Shown here piece after piece: positions 17,304 to 25,698 of a stretch of DNA of 64,000 nucleotides. The DNA comes from an uncultured Dokdonia sp. (GTDB lineage: Bacteria; Bacteroidota; Bacteroidia; Flavobacteriales; Flavobacteriaceae). The stretch covers positions 1-64,000 of the forward strand of contig CANNDF010000001.1 of NCBI GenBank assembly GCA_947503305.1, in the 5' to 3' direction. The position numbers were made by a program, and so were the translations under genes. A model generated the notes under the pieces. It was not told where the DNA came from and ran no database searches. It saw only the letters and a program-made list of their open reading frames with translations. The first letter of the stretch is position 1. Each line of letters starts with the position of its first letter.

Positions 17304-18851
17304 TTATTCTACTTTTATTTCCTTACCGCTTTGATCTGTAAAGCGATATTCAAGATACGTGTAAGCGTCTCTGGGCATAATTTTTACCCATTTTTTGTGT
17401 TCTAAAAACCATTTAGAACGTATAGATGGAAACCCTTTGGTTAGAAAGGCAGCAACAAAAGGATGCGCATGTAGCGTCACTTTTTTATTACCGTTTTTAA
17501 GTATTTTATCGAGTTTTCCTTGCATTTTTTGCACCATAACAATAGGCGCTTCTATCTCTCCTTTTGATCCATTAGGGTCAATTTCTCGAGTTTTAATGTT
17601 CATTTCAGGACGAACTCTCTGCCTTGTAATTTGAATTAAACCAAATTTACTAGGCGGTAAGATTTTGTGTTTTGCGCGATCCACTTTCATCTCATCTTTG
17701 AGATGATTAAAGAGTTTTCTACGGTTATCAGCATTATTCATATCAATAAAATCGATAACAATAATCCCTCCCATATCTCGAAGGCTTAACTGGCGTGCAA
17801 TTTCCGAGGCAGCGATCATATTTACTTCAAGTGCAGTATCTTCCTGACTCTTTGCTTTATTTGATCTATTACCACTATTTACATCTACCACATGTAATGC
17901 TTCTGTATGTTCTATAACAAGGTAAGCTCCTTTACTCATAGATACGGTTTTTCCGAAAGATGTTTTAATCTGACGTTCTACACCGAACTTTTCGAAAATA
18001 GGAGTTGAACTCTTATGTAGTTTTACAATGCTCTCTTTTTTAGGAGCAATTTCGCTTAAGTATTCTTTAATTTGATAATAGAGCGTTTCATCATCTACAG
18101 TTATTCCTGTAAAGCTATCATTGAAGATATCTCTTAGAATAGAAGATGCTCGGTTCATCTCTCCTAGAATTTTACTAGGGTGATGTGCTCCTTGTATTTT
18201 TTTACTCATGGTAGCCCATTTGTCTACCAAATTTTGCAGGTCCTTATCTAGTTCTGCAACCTTTACCCCTTGTGCAACGGTACGTACTATAACACCAAAT
18301 CCTTTAGGACGGATGCTTTGTACTAATCGCTTAAGACGTGCTTTTTCTTCTTTACTTTCTATTTTTTGTGATATAGAAATTCGATCAGAAAAAGGCACGA
18401 GAACAATATATCTACCAGCTATGGATAGCTCACTGCTTATCCTAGGTCCTTTTGTAGAAATAGGTTCTTTTGCTATTTGCACTAATACACTTTGTTTTGA
18501 CTTTAAGACATCGGATATTTTTCCGTTTTTATCTATGTCTTTTTCAAAGGGAAAGTTTTTTAAGGAATAGTCTTTTAATTTACCTGTGCTTACACGTTTT
18601 ATATAACTAAGAAGTGTTGGAAGCTTTGGACCTAAATCATGATAATGCAAAAATGCATCTTTTTCATAACCTACATTTACAAATGCAGCATTGAGTCCTG
18701 AAACTGTTTTTCTAATGTTAGCAATATAAATATCACCTACATTAAACTTATTTCCATCTTCTTCTTTATGAAGTTCTATAAGTTTTCCATCTTTTAGTAA
18801 GGCAAAATCAACTACTGAGGAACTAGATCTTATAATTAATTCTTTATTCAC
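17304..18851 (-). CDS. rng: Ribonuclease E/G family endoribonuclease (RNase G)
   Basis: 515 aa, starting at a GTG. It has an N-terminal S1-like RNA-binding domain (about 38-125, GDIYIANIRKTVSGLNAAFVNVG) and a catalytic core with D323 in VVDVNSG and D367 in VIDFIDM, the two Mg2+-binding aspartates of the family. The protein ends shortly after the Zn-link region, without the long degradosome tail of RNase E. It processes rRNA and turns over mRNA. The neighbourhood rng - small basic gene - HU - mutY is one I associate with Flavobacteriia. Confidence 0.93.
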   Translation of the reverse strand: MNKELIIRSSSSVVDFALLKDGKLIELHKEEDGNKFNVGDIYIANIRKTVSGLNAAFVNVGYEKDAFLHYHDLGPKLPTLLSYIKRVSTGKLKDYSLKNFPFEKDIDKNGKISDVLKSKQSVLVQIAKEPISTKGPRISSELSIAGRYIVLVPFSDRISISQKIESKEEKARLKRLVQSIRPKGFGVIVRTVAQGVKVAELDKDLQNLVDKWATMSKKIQGAHHPSKILGEMNRASSILRDIFNDSFTGITVDDETLYYQIKEYLSEIAPKKESIVKLHKSSTPIFEKFGVERQIKTSFGKTVSMSKGAYLVIEHTEALHVVDVNSGNRSNKAKSQEDTALEVNMIAASEIARQLSLRDMGGIIVIDFIDMNNADNRRKLFNHLKDEMKVDRAKHKILPPSKFGLIQITRQRVRPEMNIKTREIDPNGSKGEIEAPIVMVQKMQGKLDKILKNGNKKVTLHAHPFVAAFLTKGFPSIRSKWFLEHKKWVKIMPRDAYTYLEYRFTDQSGKEIKVE

Positions 18852-19024
18852 TCTTTAGTAATTTTTATCCATCACGCTTGTTGCGTAACAAATGGATTAT
18901 ACAATAATTTATCACAGGTACGATAAAGTATACGTTTGTATACGAAATGTAATAAATACGTTGCAATATATATACACCTCAAGGTATTAGGGTGTTTTAT
19001 ACTATTGCGATGTCAAAGAACAGC

Positions 19025-19059
19025 AAAAGAAAAAGTAGTCTAAGACTACTTTTTCTTTT
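19025..19059. terminator. Bidirectional terminator overlapping the end of the small basic gene
   Basis: Perfect 16-bp arms (aaaagaaaaagtagtc, 19025-19040, and its complement, 19044-19059) around the loop taa. The stem contains the last Lys codons and stop codon of the 30-aa gene on the minus strand. No other gene ends here. Confidence 0.7.
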
Positions 19060-19138
19060 TGTGGCGATTAGCTCTACGTCTTTTCTTACGTTTGTGCGTA
19101 GCTACCTTGTGTCTTTTTCTTTTTTTACCACTTGGCAT
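19046..19138 (-). CDS. 30-aa Lys/Arg-rich protein, AURKAIP1/COX24-domain type
   Basis: A 30-codon gene, MPSGKKRKRHKVATHKRKKR then RRANRHKKKK. More than half of its residues are Lys, Arg or His. It matches the tiny conserved Bacteroidota protein annotated as AURKAIP1/COX24 domain-containing; the eukaryotic relative is the mitochondrial small-subunit ribosomal protein mS38, so a ribosomal location is likely. The start is fixed by the MPSGKKRKRHK pattern. It lies between rng and the HU gene on the same strand, and its 3' end is also the stem of a terminator. Confidence 0.85.
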   Translation of the reverse strand: MPSGKKRKRHKVATHKRKKRRRANRHKKKK

Positions 19139-19167
19139 AAAATGATTCTTTAAATAGGTTACTTAAT

Positions 19168-19455
19168 TTATACAGTAACGTTCGTTTTTACACCTTCCAC
19201 AAATACTTTGGCAGGCTTGAACGCTGGTATGTTGTGTGCCGGGATTTTGATAGTCGTATTCTTAGAAATGTTTCTACCTGTTTTCTCAGCTCTCGTCTTA
19301 ATAATAAAGCTTCCGAATCCTCTAAGATAAACATTATCTCCTCCTTCTAAAGAAGTTTTTACCTCATCCATAAATGATTCGATAGTTGCTTGTACATCAT
19401 TCTTTTCGATACCTAACTTTTCAGATATCTTTGCTACAATATCAGCTTTTGTCAT
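19168..19455 (-). CDS. HU/IHF family DNA-binding protein
   Basis: A 95-aa histone-like protein. It shows the MTKADIVAKISEKLGI helix, the GFGSFIIKTRAEKTGRNISKN segment leading into the beta-arm and the IPAHNIPAFKPAKVF arm with its intercalating Pro, all as in HU. It is a dimer that bends and packs DNA. Its promoter (TTG-N21-TATATTTG) lies within about 70 bases upstream, and mutY diverges on the other side. Confidence 0.95.
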   Translation of the reverse strand: MTKADIVAKISEKLGIEKNDVQATIESFMDEVKTSLEGGDNVYLRGFGSFIIKTRAEKTGRNISKNTTIKIPAHNIPAFKPAKVFVEGVKTNVTV

Positions 19456-19492
19456 TGTTATTAATTATTTAGGGGTTAAAATTTCAAGTGCG

Positions 19493-19524
19493 CAAATATA
19501 AGGATTATAATTTCAAACTTTCAA
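19493..19524 (-). promoter_or_regulatory. Promoter of the HU gene
   Basis: Minus strand: TTG (19522-19524), 21-base spacer, TATATTTG (19493-19500). This fits the Bacteroidota TTG...TAnnTTTG pattern. Transcription would begin about 30 bases before the ATG. Confidence 0.6.
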
Positions 19525-19584
19525 GCATAATCTTTTAAAATATAACGAGATAAGGCATAATTTAGCAGAAAGTACTATTTACTC

Positions 19585-20619
19585 TTGGAATTTTCTAATA
19601 AACTCATAACGTGGTATTTATCAAACAAGCGAGATATGCCATGGCGTAAAACAACTGATCCGTATCGTATTTGGCTATCAGAAATAATCCTCCAGCAAAC
19701 ACGGGTGGCGCAGGGTTTGCCCTATTATATTAAGTTTACAGAAACGTTTCCTACAGTTTATGACCTTGCCCGAGCCACCGAAGAAGAGGTTCTTAAATTA
19801 TGGCAAGGATTGGGTTATTACTCCCGAGGGAGAAACCTGCACGCTGCTGCCAAATATATTGTAGATGAATGTGATGGTGTTTTCCCAAATACTTACGAGA
19901 AACTTCTCAAGCTAAAAGGGGTAGGCGATTATACGGCCAGTGCCATAGCCAGCATAAGCTTTAATGAACCTACTGCTGTCGTCGATGGAAATGTATACCG
20001 AGTATTATCTCGTGTTTATGGAATTGACACGCCTATAAATAGTACTGCTGGCATTAAAGAATTTAAGGCCCTTGCCCAAGAACTTATCGATCCTAAACAG
20101 CCTGCAAATTTTAATCAGGCACTTATGGAATTTGGAGCTATACAATGTAAGCCTCAAAATCCATATTGTTTGCACTGTGTTTTTAATGATATATGCGTAG
20201 CACTACAAAAAAACAAGATAGATACACTACCAGTAAAATTGAAGAAAACTAAGATTAGGAAACGTTATTTTCAATATCTCGTATTTTATTCAAAAAATGG
20301 GAAAACAATATTACAACAACGTACGGGTAAAGGGATATGGCAAGGTCTCTATGAATTTCCTATAATCGAAGAGGAGATAGACAGTATACGCTTTCGCGAA
20401 AGCGATGCTTTCCTGAAAAAAACAGCGCCTTATACCATCCTAGATATACAGCAGTATAACACAACGCCTGTTTTACATAAATTATCCCATCAGCATTTGT
20501 ATGCTACTTTTTGGATTATTGAGGTAGAGGAACTTCAAGAAAATGCTATAGAAATTACAACACTACCATCGTATCCAGTTCCTGTTCTTATTGAACGGTT
20601 TATAGAAACCTATTTTTAA
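19585..20619 (+). CDS. mutY: A/G-specific adenine glycosylase MutY
   Basis: 344 aa from a TTG start; the next in-frame ATG would delete conserved sequence. E33 in the LSEIILQQT segment and D134 in AVVDGNV are the catalytic residues, and the helix-hairpin-helix is LKGVGDYTA (110-118). The 4Fe-4S loop is C188-x6-C195-x2-C198-x5-C204. The C-terminal NUDIX-like domain (about 229-344) recognises 8-oxoG. The protein removes adenine paired with 8-oxoG. The palindrome is read as RFRES at residues 269-273, in the linker-like C-terminal part. Its stop overlaps the stop of the convergent AraC gene. Confidence 0.95.
   Translation: MEFSNKLITWYLSNKRDMPWRKTTDPYRIWLSEIILQQTRVAQGLPYYIKFTETFPTVYDLARATEEEVLKLWQGLGYYSRGRNLHAAAKYIVDECDGVFPNTYEKLLKLKGVGDYTASAIASISFNEPTAVVDGNVYRVLSRVYGIDTPINSTAGIKEFKALAQELIDPKQPANFNQALMEFGAIQCKPQNPYCLHCVFNDICVALQKNKIDTLPVKLKKTKIRKRYFQYLVFYSKNGKTILQQRTGKGIWQGLYEFPIIEEEIDSIRFRESDAFLKKTAPYTILDIQQYNTTPVLHKLSHQHLYATFWIIEVEELQENAIEITTLPSYPVPVLIERFIETYF
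20390..20403. repeat. Iterated palindrome GCTTTCGCGAAAGC, copy 4
   Basis: Exact copy inside mutY, read in frame 3 (RFRES). Confidence 0.9.
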
Positions 20620-21488
20620 TCTAATATGGTTTGAATCTGTTTTCTATAGGCAGACGGGCTTTGTCCAGTAAATGCCTTGAATCTCTTATTAAAATGAGAG
20701 AAATTATTAAACCCACTTTCATGACATACCTCGGTAATACTTATGGCATTCTCTGAGAGTAATTTGGAAGCATGTACCAAACGGTATTCGTTGACAAACT
20801 GTGTAAATGTCTTATTGGTAATTTTTTTGAAATAGCGGCAAAAAGAAGGAATAGTCATATACGTCAATTCCGCCATCTGTCCAAGCGGTATTTCTTCCTT
20901 AAAATGCGTTTTTACATAATTGAAAACCAAGTTAATCCGATCATTGTCATTAATAGTAGATAACAACGCAAAACCATCGGCATTGAGAATTCTAAACTCC
21001 TTAGTAGTCGCTAGTCGGTTAAGTATATTCAAATATGATAGTAAACGCTCAAAATCTGTCTGCTCGTCCATTTCTTCCATAAGCGCTCCTACTTCGATTT
21101 TTGTAACCCCAGAGAAGACCACCCCTCGTTTTGAAACTTGTAAAAGTCTCTTGATGTGTGACATTTCAGGAATATTAAAAAAATCATCTCCTAAAAAATC
21201 GGCTTTCATTTGTATCACTGTTTCATACTTATTGCCGGTTTGATGATCTGTAAAACCACAATGGGGTAAATTACTTCCTATTAATATCAATGTCCCCCAG
21301 GTATAATAAGAAAGATTACTACCCACTAAGCGTCTGCCCGTTCCACCGTTTACATAAACTAGCTCTAACTCAGGGTGGTAATGCCATATTGTATTGTCAT
21401 TCCTATTCTCCTTGCTAAATTTTTGATACAAGAACGAATTTCCAAAATTGGGAGTAATTGATTCTAGCGTAGGTTTCTGTAAAATCAT
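20616..21488 (-). CDS. AraC-family transcriptional regulator
   Basis: 290 aa. The N-terminal cupin-like sensor domain (residues 30-110, IWHYHPELELVYVNGGTG) is followed by a two-HTH AraC domain (about 185-285) ending in the signature FNNFSHFNKRFKAFTGQSPSAYRK. This architecture is typical of regulators of sugar uptake and use. It stands alone on the minus strand between mutY and ssb, with no obvious target gene beside it other than the small secreted protein divergent from it. Confidence 0.92.
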   Translation of the reverse strand: MILQKPTLESITPNFGNSFLYQKFSKENRNDNTIWHYHPELELVYVNGGTGRRLVGSNLSYYTWGTLILIGSNLPHCGFTDHQTGNKYETVIQMKADFLGDDFFNIPEMSHIKRLLQVSKRGVVFSGVTKIEVGALMEEMDEQTDFERLLSYLNILNRLATTKEFRILNADGFALLSTINDNDRINLVFNYVKTHFKEEIPLGQMAELTYMTIPSFCRYFKKITNKTFTQFVNEYRLVHASKLLSENAISITEVCHESGFNNFSHFNKRFKAFTGQSPSAYRKQIQTILD

Positions 21489-21656
21489 AGCTGTCTTTTT
21501 TAAGGATAAAGTTAATAACGCTTCTGAATTTATAATGTTGGAAATTTACCCTAAATCTGTACTATATTAACCTTAATAATATCTTAAAATTTTATTAAAG
21601 ATAATTTAGAACATAAATATGAGAATATGGCAATAGCATCCTATACATCTTGAACG

Positions 21657-21664
21657 TATGTTTG
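21657..21664 (+). promoter_or_regulatory. -7 box upstream of the small secreted protein gene
   Basis: TATGTTTG matches TAnnTTTG, 42 bases before the ATG. No clear -33 element. Confidence 0.4.
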
Positions 21665-21705
21665 CACCATAATAAATTAGTTATCAATCTTTTAAATCGA
21701 ACATT

Positions 21706-22065
21706 ATGAAAAGCACGTTAAAATTATCACTCGTACTTGCACTTTTAACAGTGAGTGTACAAGCAAATGCATCTGAGTATAAGACTCCTGTAAACACCAC
21801 TGAAGCATACTCTTTAAACATAGATGACACCTATGTGATTCAGGAAAAAGACGGAAAAGTATCTGTAAATCTTTTAAATCTAGATTTAAATCCTATTAAA
21901 ATAATTATTAGAGATGGTTTGGGTCGAATCGTATTTTCTGAAACTATTAGTGATAATAATGCCATTCACAAGTCATTCAATTTTACGAATGCGTATCAAG
22001 GAAGTTATAGTATCAAAGTAAAAGATGGTTCTAGAACCTATAATAAAGAAATAGAAATCATCTAA
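21706..22065 (+). CDS. Small secreted protein, DUF3244-like beta-sandwich
   Basis: 119 aa with a clear signal peptide (MKSTLKLSLVLALLTVSVQANA). The mature part, about 95 residues, has alternating hydrophobic beta-strands (VSVNLLNLDLNPIKIIIRDGLGRIVFSE... GSYSIKVKDG) and resembles the DUF3244 / type IX sorting-domain-like fold, but stands alone. No active-site motif is seen. It has its own promoter-like box upstream and a strong terminator downstream, so it is a single-gene unit. Confidence 0.8.
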   Translation: MKSTLKLSLVLALLTVSVQANASEYKTPVNTTEAYSLNIDDTYVIQEKDGKVSVNLLNLDLNPIKIIIRDGLGRIVFSETISDNNAIHKSFNFTNAYQGSYSIKVKDGSRTYNKEIEII

Positions 22066-22103
22066 AACTCCTATCTCTTTTATAGAGTTTAGTCTGCTTA
22101 GTT

Positions 22104-22147
22104 AAAGTCTCTTATAGAAAATTCTATAAGAGACTTTTCTTTTTGCA
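22104..22147 (+). terminator. Intrinsic terminator of the small secreted protein gene
   Basis: Arms aaagtctcttatagaa (22104-22119) and the exact complement (22122-22137), followed by a T-rich tract to 22145. It lies 39 bases after the stop codon. Confidence 0.8.
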
Positions 22148-22250
22148 GTAAGATAGAGCTCCTTCCAGTACTTATCATTTTATGGATCTCAAGCGTTTTT
22201 AATTATCAGTTCTTATCTACAACTTTATAGAATACAGCTTAATATTTTCT

Positions 22251-22258
22251 TATATTTG
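22251..22258 (+). promoter_or_regulatory. -7 box of ssb, implying a very short leader
   Basis: TATATTTG matches TAnnTTTG and ends 5 bases before the ssb ATG at 22264. If used, the transcript would be almost leaderless. No clear -33 TTG. Confidence 0.4.
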
Positions 22259-22263
22259 ATATT

Positions 22264-22704
22264 ATGGCAGGTACTATAAATAAAGTGATCTTAATCGGTC
22301 ACACTGGAGATGAGGTAAAGATGCACTATTTTGAAGGTGGTAATAGCATAGGACGATTCCCTCTTGCAACAAATGAAGAATATACAAATCGAACTACAGG
22401 GGAACGTGTTAGTAATACAGAATGGCATAATATTGTTGTTCGTAACAAAGCTGCCGAAATCTGTGAAAAATACTTAAAAAAAGGAGATAAAGTCTATATA
22501 GAAGGGCGTCTTAAAACACGTAAATGGACTGATGATAAAGGCTTAGAGCGCTATAGCACTGAAATACAATGCACCGATTTTACTTTTCTCACTCCAAAAT
22601 CTGAGAATCAGCAATCTGTGCCTAGCACTCAACCTAAAACAGTTCAACCAGATACTTCTCAACCTACTACAGGTGTAGGAGATGTAGATGATCTCCCTTT
22701 TTAA
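22264..22704 (+). CDS. ssb: Single-stranded DNA-binding protein
   Basis: A 146-aa SSB with an OB fold (residues 1-110, AGTINKVILIGHTGDEV, ...TEWHNIVVRNKAAEICEKYLKKGDKVYIEGRL), a disordered Gln/Thr/Pro linker and the acidic tip DDLPF that recruits repair proteins. Normal length. It lies 27 bases upstream of gldE, the order expected in Flavobacteria. Confidence 0.95.
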   Translation: MAGTINKVILIGHTGDEVKMHYFEGGNSIGRFPLATNEEYTNRTTGERVSNTEWHNIVVRNKAAEICEKYLKKGDKVYIEGRLKTRKWTDDKGLERYSTEIQCTDFTFLTPKSENQQSVPSTQPKTVQPDTSQPTTGVGDVDDLPF

Positions 22705-22731
22705 TGTAATGTTTAATTAACTTTTATACGA

Positions 22732-24057
22732 TTGGATCCTGATCCTGAACCATTATTTATACTCTTATTAGCACTTGATCCTGCTACTATTCTTTCTATT
22801 GCAATCCTCTTTATTTTATTGCTATGTTCTGCATTGATCAGTGGTGCCGAAGTAGCTTTCTTTTCATTAATCCCATCCGATCTTGAATCTCCTGAAGCAG
22901 AAGAAAAACAGGATCCAAGATTAAAGATTGTATCTAAACTGTTAGACAAGCCCAAAAAATTACTTGCAACCATTCTTGTTGCAAATAATACTATAAATAT
23001 TGCTATTGTATTATTATTTGCAAGTTTAGGCGAAACGCTATTTGGAGATATAAAAACAACCTTCTTTGGAATGAATGTACGATTCATTCTTGAAGTTGTG
23101 GTTATCACATTTTTAATCTTATTATTTGGAGAAATTTTACCTAAGATTTATGCGAGCCGAAATAATAAAAAGTTTGCTGGTTTTATGGCCTATCCTTTAC
23201 GCTTTATAGAGGTAATAGTAACGCCATTTAGCGTACCTATGCAACGTATAACTAGCTGGATACATTCTAAGTTAGGAGATCAGAAATCTAATTTTAATGT
23301 AGATCAACTCTCGCAAGCTTTAGAATTAACCAGCGAAGATGACACCACTAAAGAAGAGCAAAAAATATTACAAGGTATTGTTGCTTTTGGAAATACAGAT
23401 ACAAAACAAGTAATGCGACCTCGCATGGATGTATTTGCACTCAATCAAGATGATGCGTATACCGATATTTTACCTCAAATCACAAAGAATGGATATTCCC
23501 GCATCCCTGTTTATAAAGAAAGTATAGATACTATCACAGGTATCTTATATGTAAAAGATCTACTACCACATTTATCCGACAAAAACTTTAACTGGACGGC
23601 ATTACTTAGGCCTCCTAACTTTGTTCCTGAAAACAAAAAACTAGATAATCTCCTTGCCGAATTTAAAGAAAAGAAAAACCACCTTGCAATTGTTGTAGAT
23701 GAATACGGTGGTACTAGTGGCATTATCACTCTAGAAGACATTATAGAAGAGATTGTAGGAGATATAAGTGATGAGTTTGATGATGAAGACATTATTTATT
23801 CCAAACTTGATGATCATAATTATATCTTTGATGGAAAAACCTCCCTTAAAGACTTTTACCGTATTATTCAATTAGAAGACGACAGTGGTTTTGAAAACCA
23901 AAAAGGAGAAGCCGAAACTATTGCTGGATTTATACTAGAAATATCGGGAGGGTTCCCTAGAAAAAATGAAGTAATAAACTATGATCGCTATGCGTTTACC
24001 GTAGAGGCAATAGACAAAAAGCGCATTAAACAAATCAAATTTACTATAAAGTTGTGA
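22732..24057 (+). CDS. gldE: Gliding motility-associated protein GldE (CNNM/CBS membrane protein)
   Basis: 441 aa, starting at a TTG that gives the characteristic MDPDPEP N-terminus. It has a DUF21/CNNM membrane domain (about 10-190), paired CBS domains (about 205-330, VMRPRMDVFALNQDD; NHLAIVVDEYGGTSGIITLEDIIEEIVG) and a C-terminal CorC/HlyC transporter-associated domain (350-441). GldE is the hemolysin-C-like partner of GldD in gliding motility and type IX secretion. It overlaps gldD by three bases. Confidence 0.92.
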   Translation: MDPDPEPLFILLLALDPATILSIAILFILLLCSALISGAEVAFFSLIPSDLESPEAEEKQDPRLKIVSKLLDKPKKLLATILVANNTINIAIVLLFASLGETLFGDIKTTFFGMNVRFILEVVVITFLILLFGEILPKIYASRNNKKFAGFMAYPLRFIEVIVTPFSVPMQRITSWIHSKLGDQKSNFNVDQLSQALELTSEDDTTKEEQKILQGIVAFGNTDTKQVMRPRMDVFALNQDDAYTDILPQITKNGYSRIPVYKESIDTITGILYVKDLLPHLSDKNFNWTALLRPPNFVPENKKLDNLLAEFKEKKNHLAIVVDEYGGTSGIITLEDIIEEIVGDISDEFDDEDIIYSKLDDHNYIFDGKTSLKDFYRIIQLEDDSGFENQKGEAETIAGFILEISGGFPRKNEVINYDRYAFTVEAIDKKRIKQIKFTIKL

Positions 24058-24614
24058 GTATCCGATATTCTATATTCTTACTTATTTTAAGCACCTTCTT
24101 GATTTCTTGTGGAGATGACGTATTGCCCAAACCACAAGCTTATCTAAGCTTAGAGTATCCCAAAGCTGTATATACAGATATCGAACCACAGTGTGATTAT
24201 ATGTTTAAGAAAAATACACTTGGTTCTGTTCGTTTTAGAGATAACTGTTCTGCAGTAATAAACTATCCAGCACTTAACGGCACTTTATTTCTTACCTACA
24301 GGCGGGTAAATGGAGATATAACCTCCCTCCTAAAAGATGCTCAAAAATTAACCTACGAGCATGTCATTAAGGCTGATGATATTATTGAAGAAAAATATAT
24401 CAATGAACAACAGAATGTATATGGTATGTTCTACGATGTAAGAGGTAATGCAGCTTCTCAATCTCAATTTTATGTAACAGACAGTCTTAAACACTTTATT
24501 ACGGGCTCTATCTATTTTAATGCAAAACCTAATTATGATAGCATATATCCTGCCGCTGTATATCTTAAAAATGACATTCGGCATTTAATGGAAACTATAG
24601 AATGGGCAAAATAA
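24054..24614 (+). CDS. gldD: Gliding motility lipoprotein GldD
   Basis: 186 aa, starting at a GTG that overlaps the gldE stop (GTGA). It has a lipoprotein signal with lipobox LISC (C19), then PKPQAYLSLEYPKAVYTDIE, typical of GldD. GldD is needed for gliding and the type IX secretion machinery; its exact biochemical role is not known. One palindrome copy lies 25 bases after the stop. Confidence 0.9.
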   Translation: MSIRYSIFLLILSTFLISCGDDVLPKPQAYLSLEYPKAVYTDIEPQCDYMFKKNTLGSVRFRDNCSAVINYPALNGTLFLTYRRVNGDITSLLKDAQKLTYEHVIKADDIIEEKYINEQQNVYGMFYDVRGNAASQSQFYVTDSLKHFITGSIYFNAKPNYDSIYPAAVYLKNDIRHLMETIEWAK

Positions 24615-24639
24615 GTTCTTTTTAGTAAACTTATTTTAT

Positions 24640-24653
24640 GCTTTCGCGAAAGC
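24640..24653. repeat. Iterated palindrome GCTTTCGCGAAAGC, copy 5
   Basis: Exact copy, intergenic, 25 bases after the gldD stop. Confidence 0.9.
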
Positions 24654-24723
24654 GTATAAATCCCAAAAATCAACGATTAAAATCAAAATATTATCCCCAA
24701 CTTTGTGTGCTTAAATTTTTGTA

Positions 24724-25620
24724 ATGCAAAACAGCACACTAAAATGGATTTATCTCGTTGTTTTATCCATTATCTGGGGGAGCTCATTTATCTTAATTAA
24801 GAAAGGACTTATAGGGCTTACTCCCATTCAATTAGGAGCTTTACGAATCCTTTTTACAGCCTTCTTTTTACTTCTTATAGGCTGGAAAAGTTTACAGACC
24901 ATCAAAAAAAAAGAATGGAAATGGGTCATTATATCTGGGGTCTTAGGAACAGGACTTCCTGTTTTTCTTTTTGCCTATGCCGAAACTGAAATAGACAGCG
25001 CTATTGCTGCTATTTTAAATTCTGGTGTTCCCCTTCTAGCTTTATTATTAGGCCTTACTTTTTTTGGAGCGCGTTTCTTAAAACGACAACTACTTGGGGT
25101 ATTAATAGGTCTATTAGGAGCAACAGCACTTATACTAATTGGAGCCCAAATTAATCCAGATCAAAACTATCTTTATGCATTACTGGTTATTCTTGCAGGT
25201 GTTCTATATGCATTCAATGTAAACATTATTAAACACTATATGCAAGACATTTCTGCCATTGCGATAGCTACAGGAAATTTTATTTTTTTAATCCCACCTG
25301 CTATCTATCTCTTATTTTCTTCTGGTTTTTTTAACTCAGAATTTTTGGCAATTCCTGAAGTACAAATATCGCTAGGTTATACATTAGTATTGGCTCTTTT
25401 TGGTACTGCAATTGCAAAAGTTATGTTTAATAAACTTGTTCAAATAAGCGATCCTGTTTTTGCCTCTTCTGTGACATACCTTATGCCTATTATTTCTGTC
25501 ATATGGGGCATCCTGGATGATGAGAAGTTTACAGGAATGCAATTTATAGCCTCACTCATTATTATAGGGGGCGTCTATCTAGTAAATAAAAAGCCAAAGG
25601 CACATCATCTTAAAAAATGA
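24724..25620 (+). CDS. EamA/DMT-family transporter
   Basis: 298 aa with ten hydrophobic helices in two EamA repeats: IWGSSFILIKKGL at the start of repeat 1 and YAFNVNIIKHYM at the start of repeat 2. It is an inner-membrane drug/metabolite exporter type; the substrate cannot be read. It is convergent with pckA; the last Lys codons lie in the T-tract of the pckA terminator on the other strand. Confidence 0.88.
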   Translation: MQNSTLKWIYLVVLSIIWGSSFILIKKGLIGLTPIQLGALRILFTAFFLLLIGWKSLQTIKKKEWKWVIISGVLGTGLPVFLFAYAETEIDSAIAAILNSGVPLLALLLGLTFFGARFLKRQLLGVLIGLLGATALILIGAQINPDQNYLYALLVILAGVLYAFNVNIIKHYMQDISAIAIATGNFIFLIPPAIYLLFSSGFFNSEFLAIPEVQISLGYTLVLALFGTAIAKVMFNKLVQISDPVFASSVTYLMPIISVIWGILDDEKFTGMQFIASLIIIGGVYLVNKKPKAHHLKK

Positions 25621-25651
25621 AAGCGATTCATGTAACATGAACCGCCTTTCA
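25612..25651 (-). terminator. Intrinsic terminator of pckA
   Basis: On the minus strand a hairpin with one bulge and one mismatch (GAAAGGCGG-TTCATG / CATGAA-T-CGCTTTC, 3-base loop) is followed by TTTTTT (25613-25618). It lies about 48 bases after the pckA stop. Confidence 0.65.
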
Positions 25652-25698
25652 CCCCTAAATAACTAATGGTATAGAGCCAATAGTATCTTATATATGGA

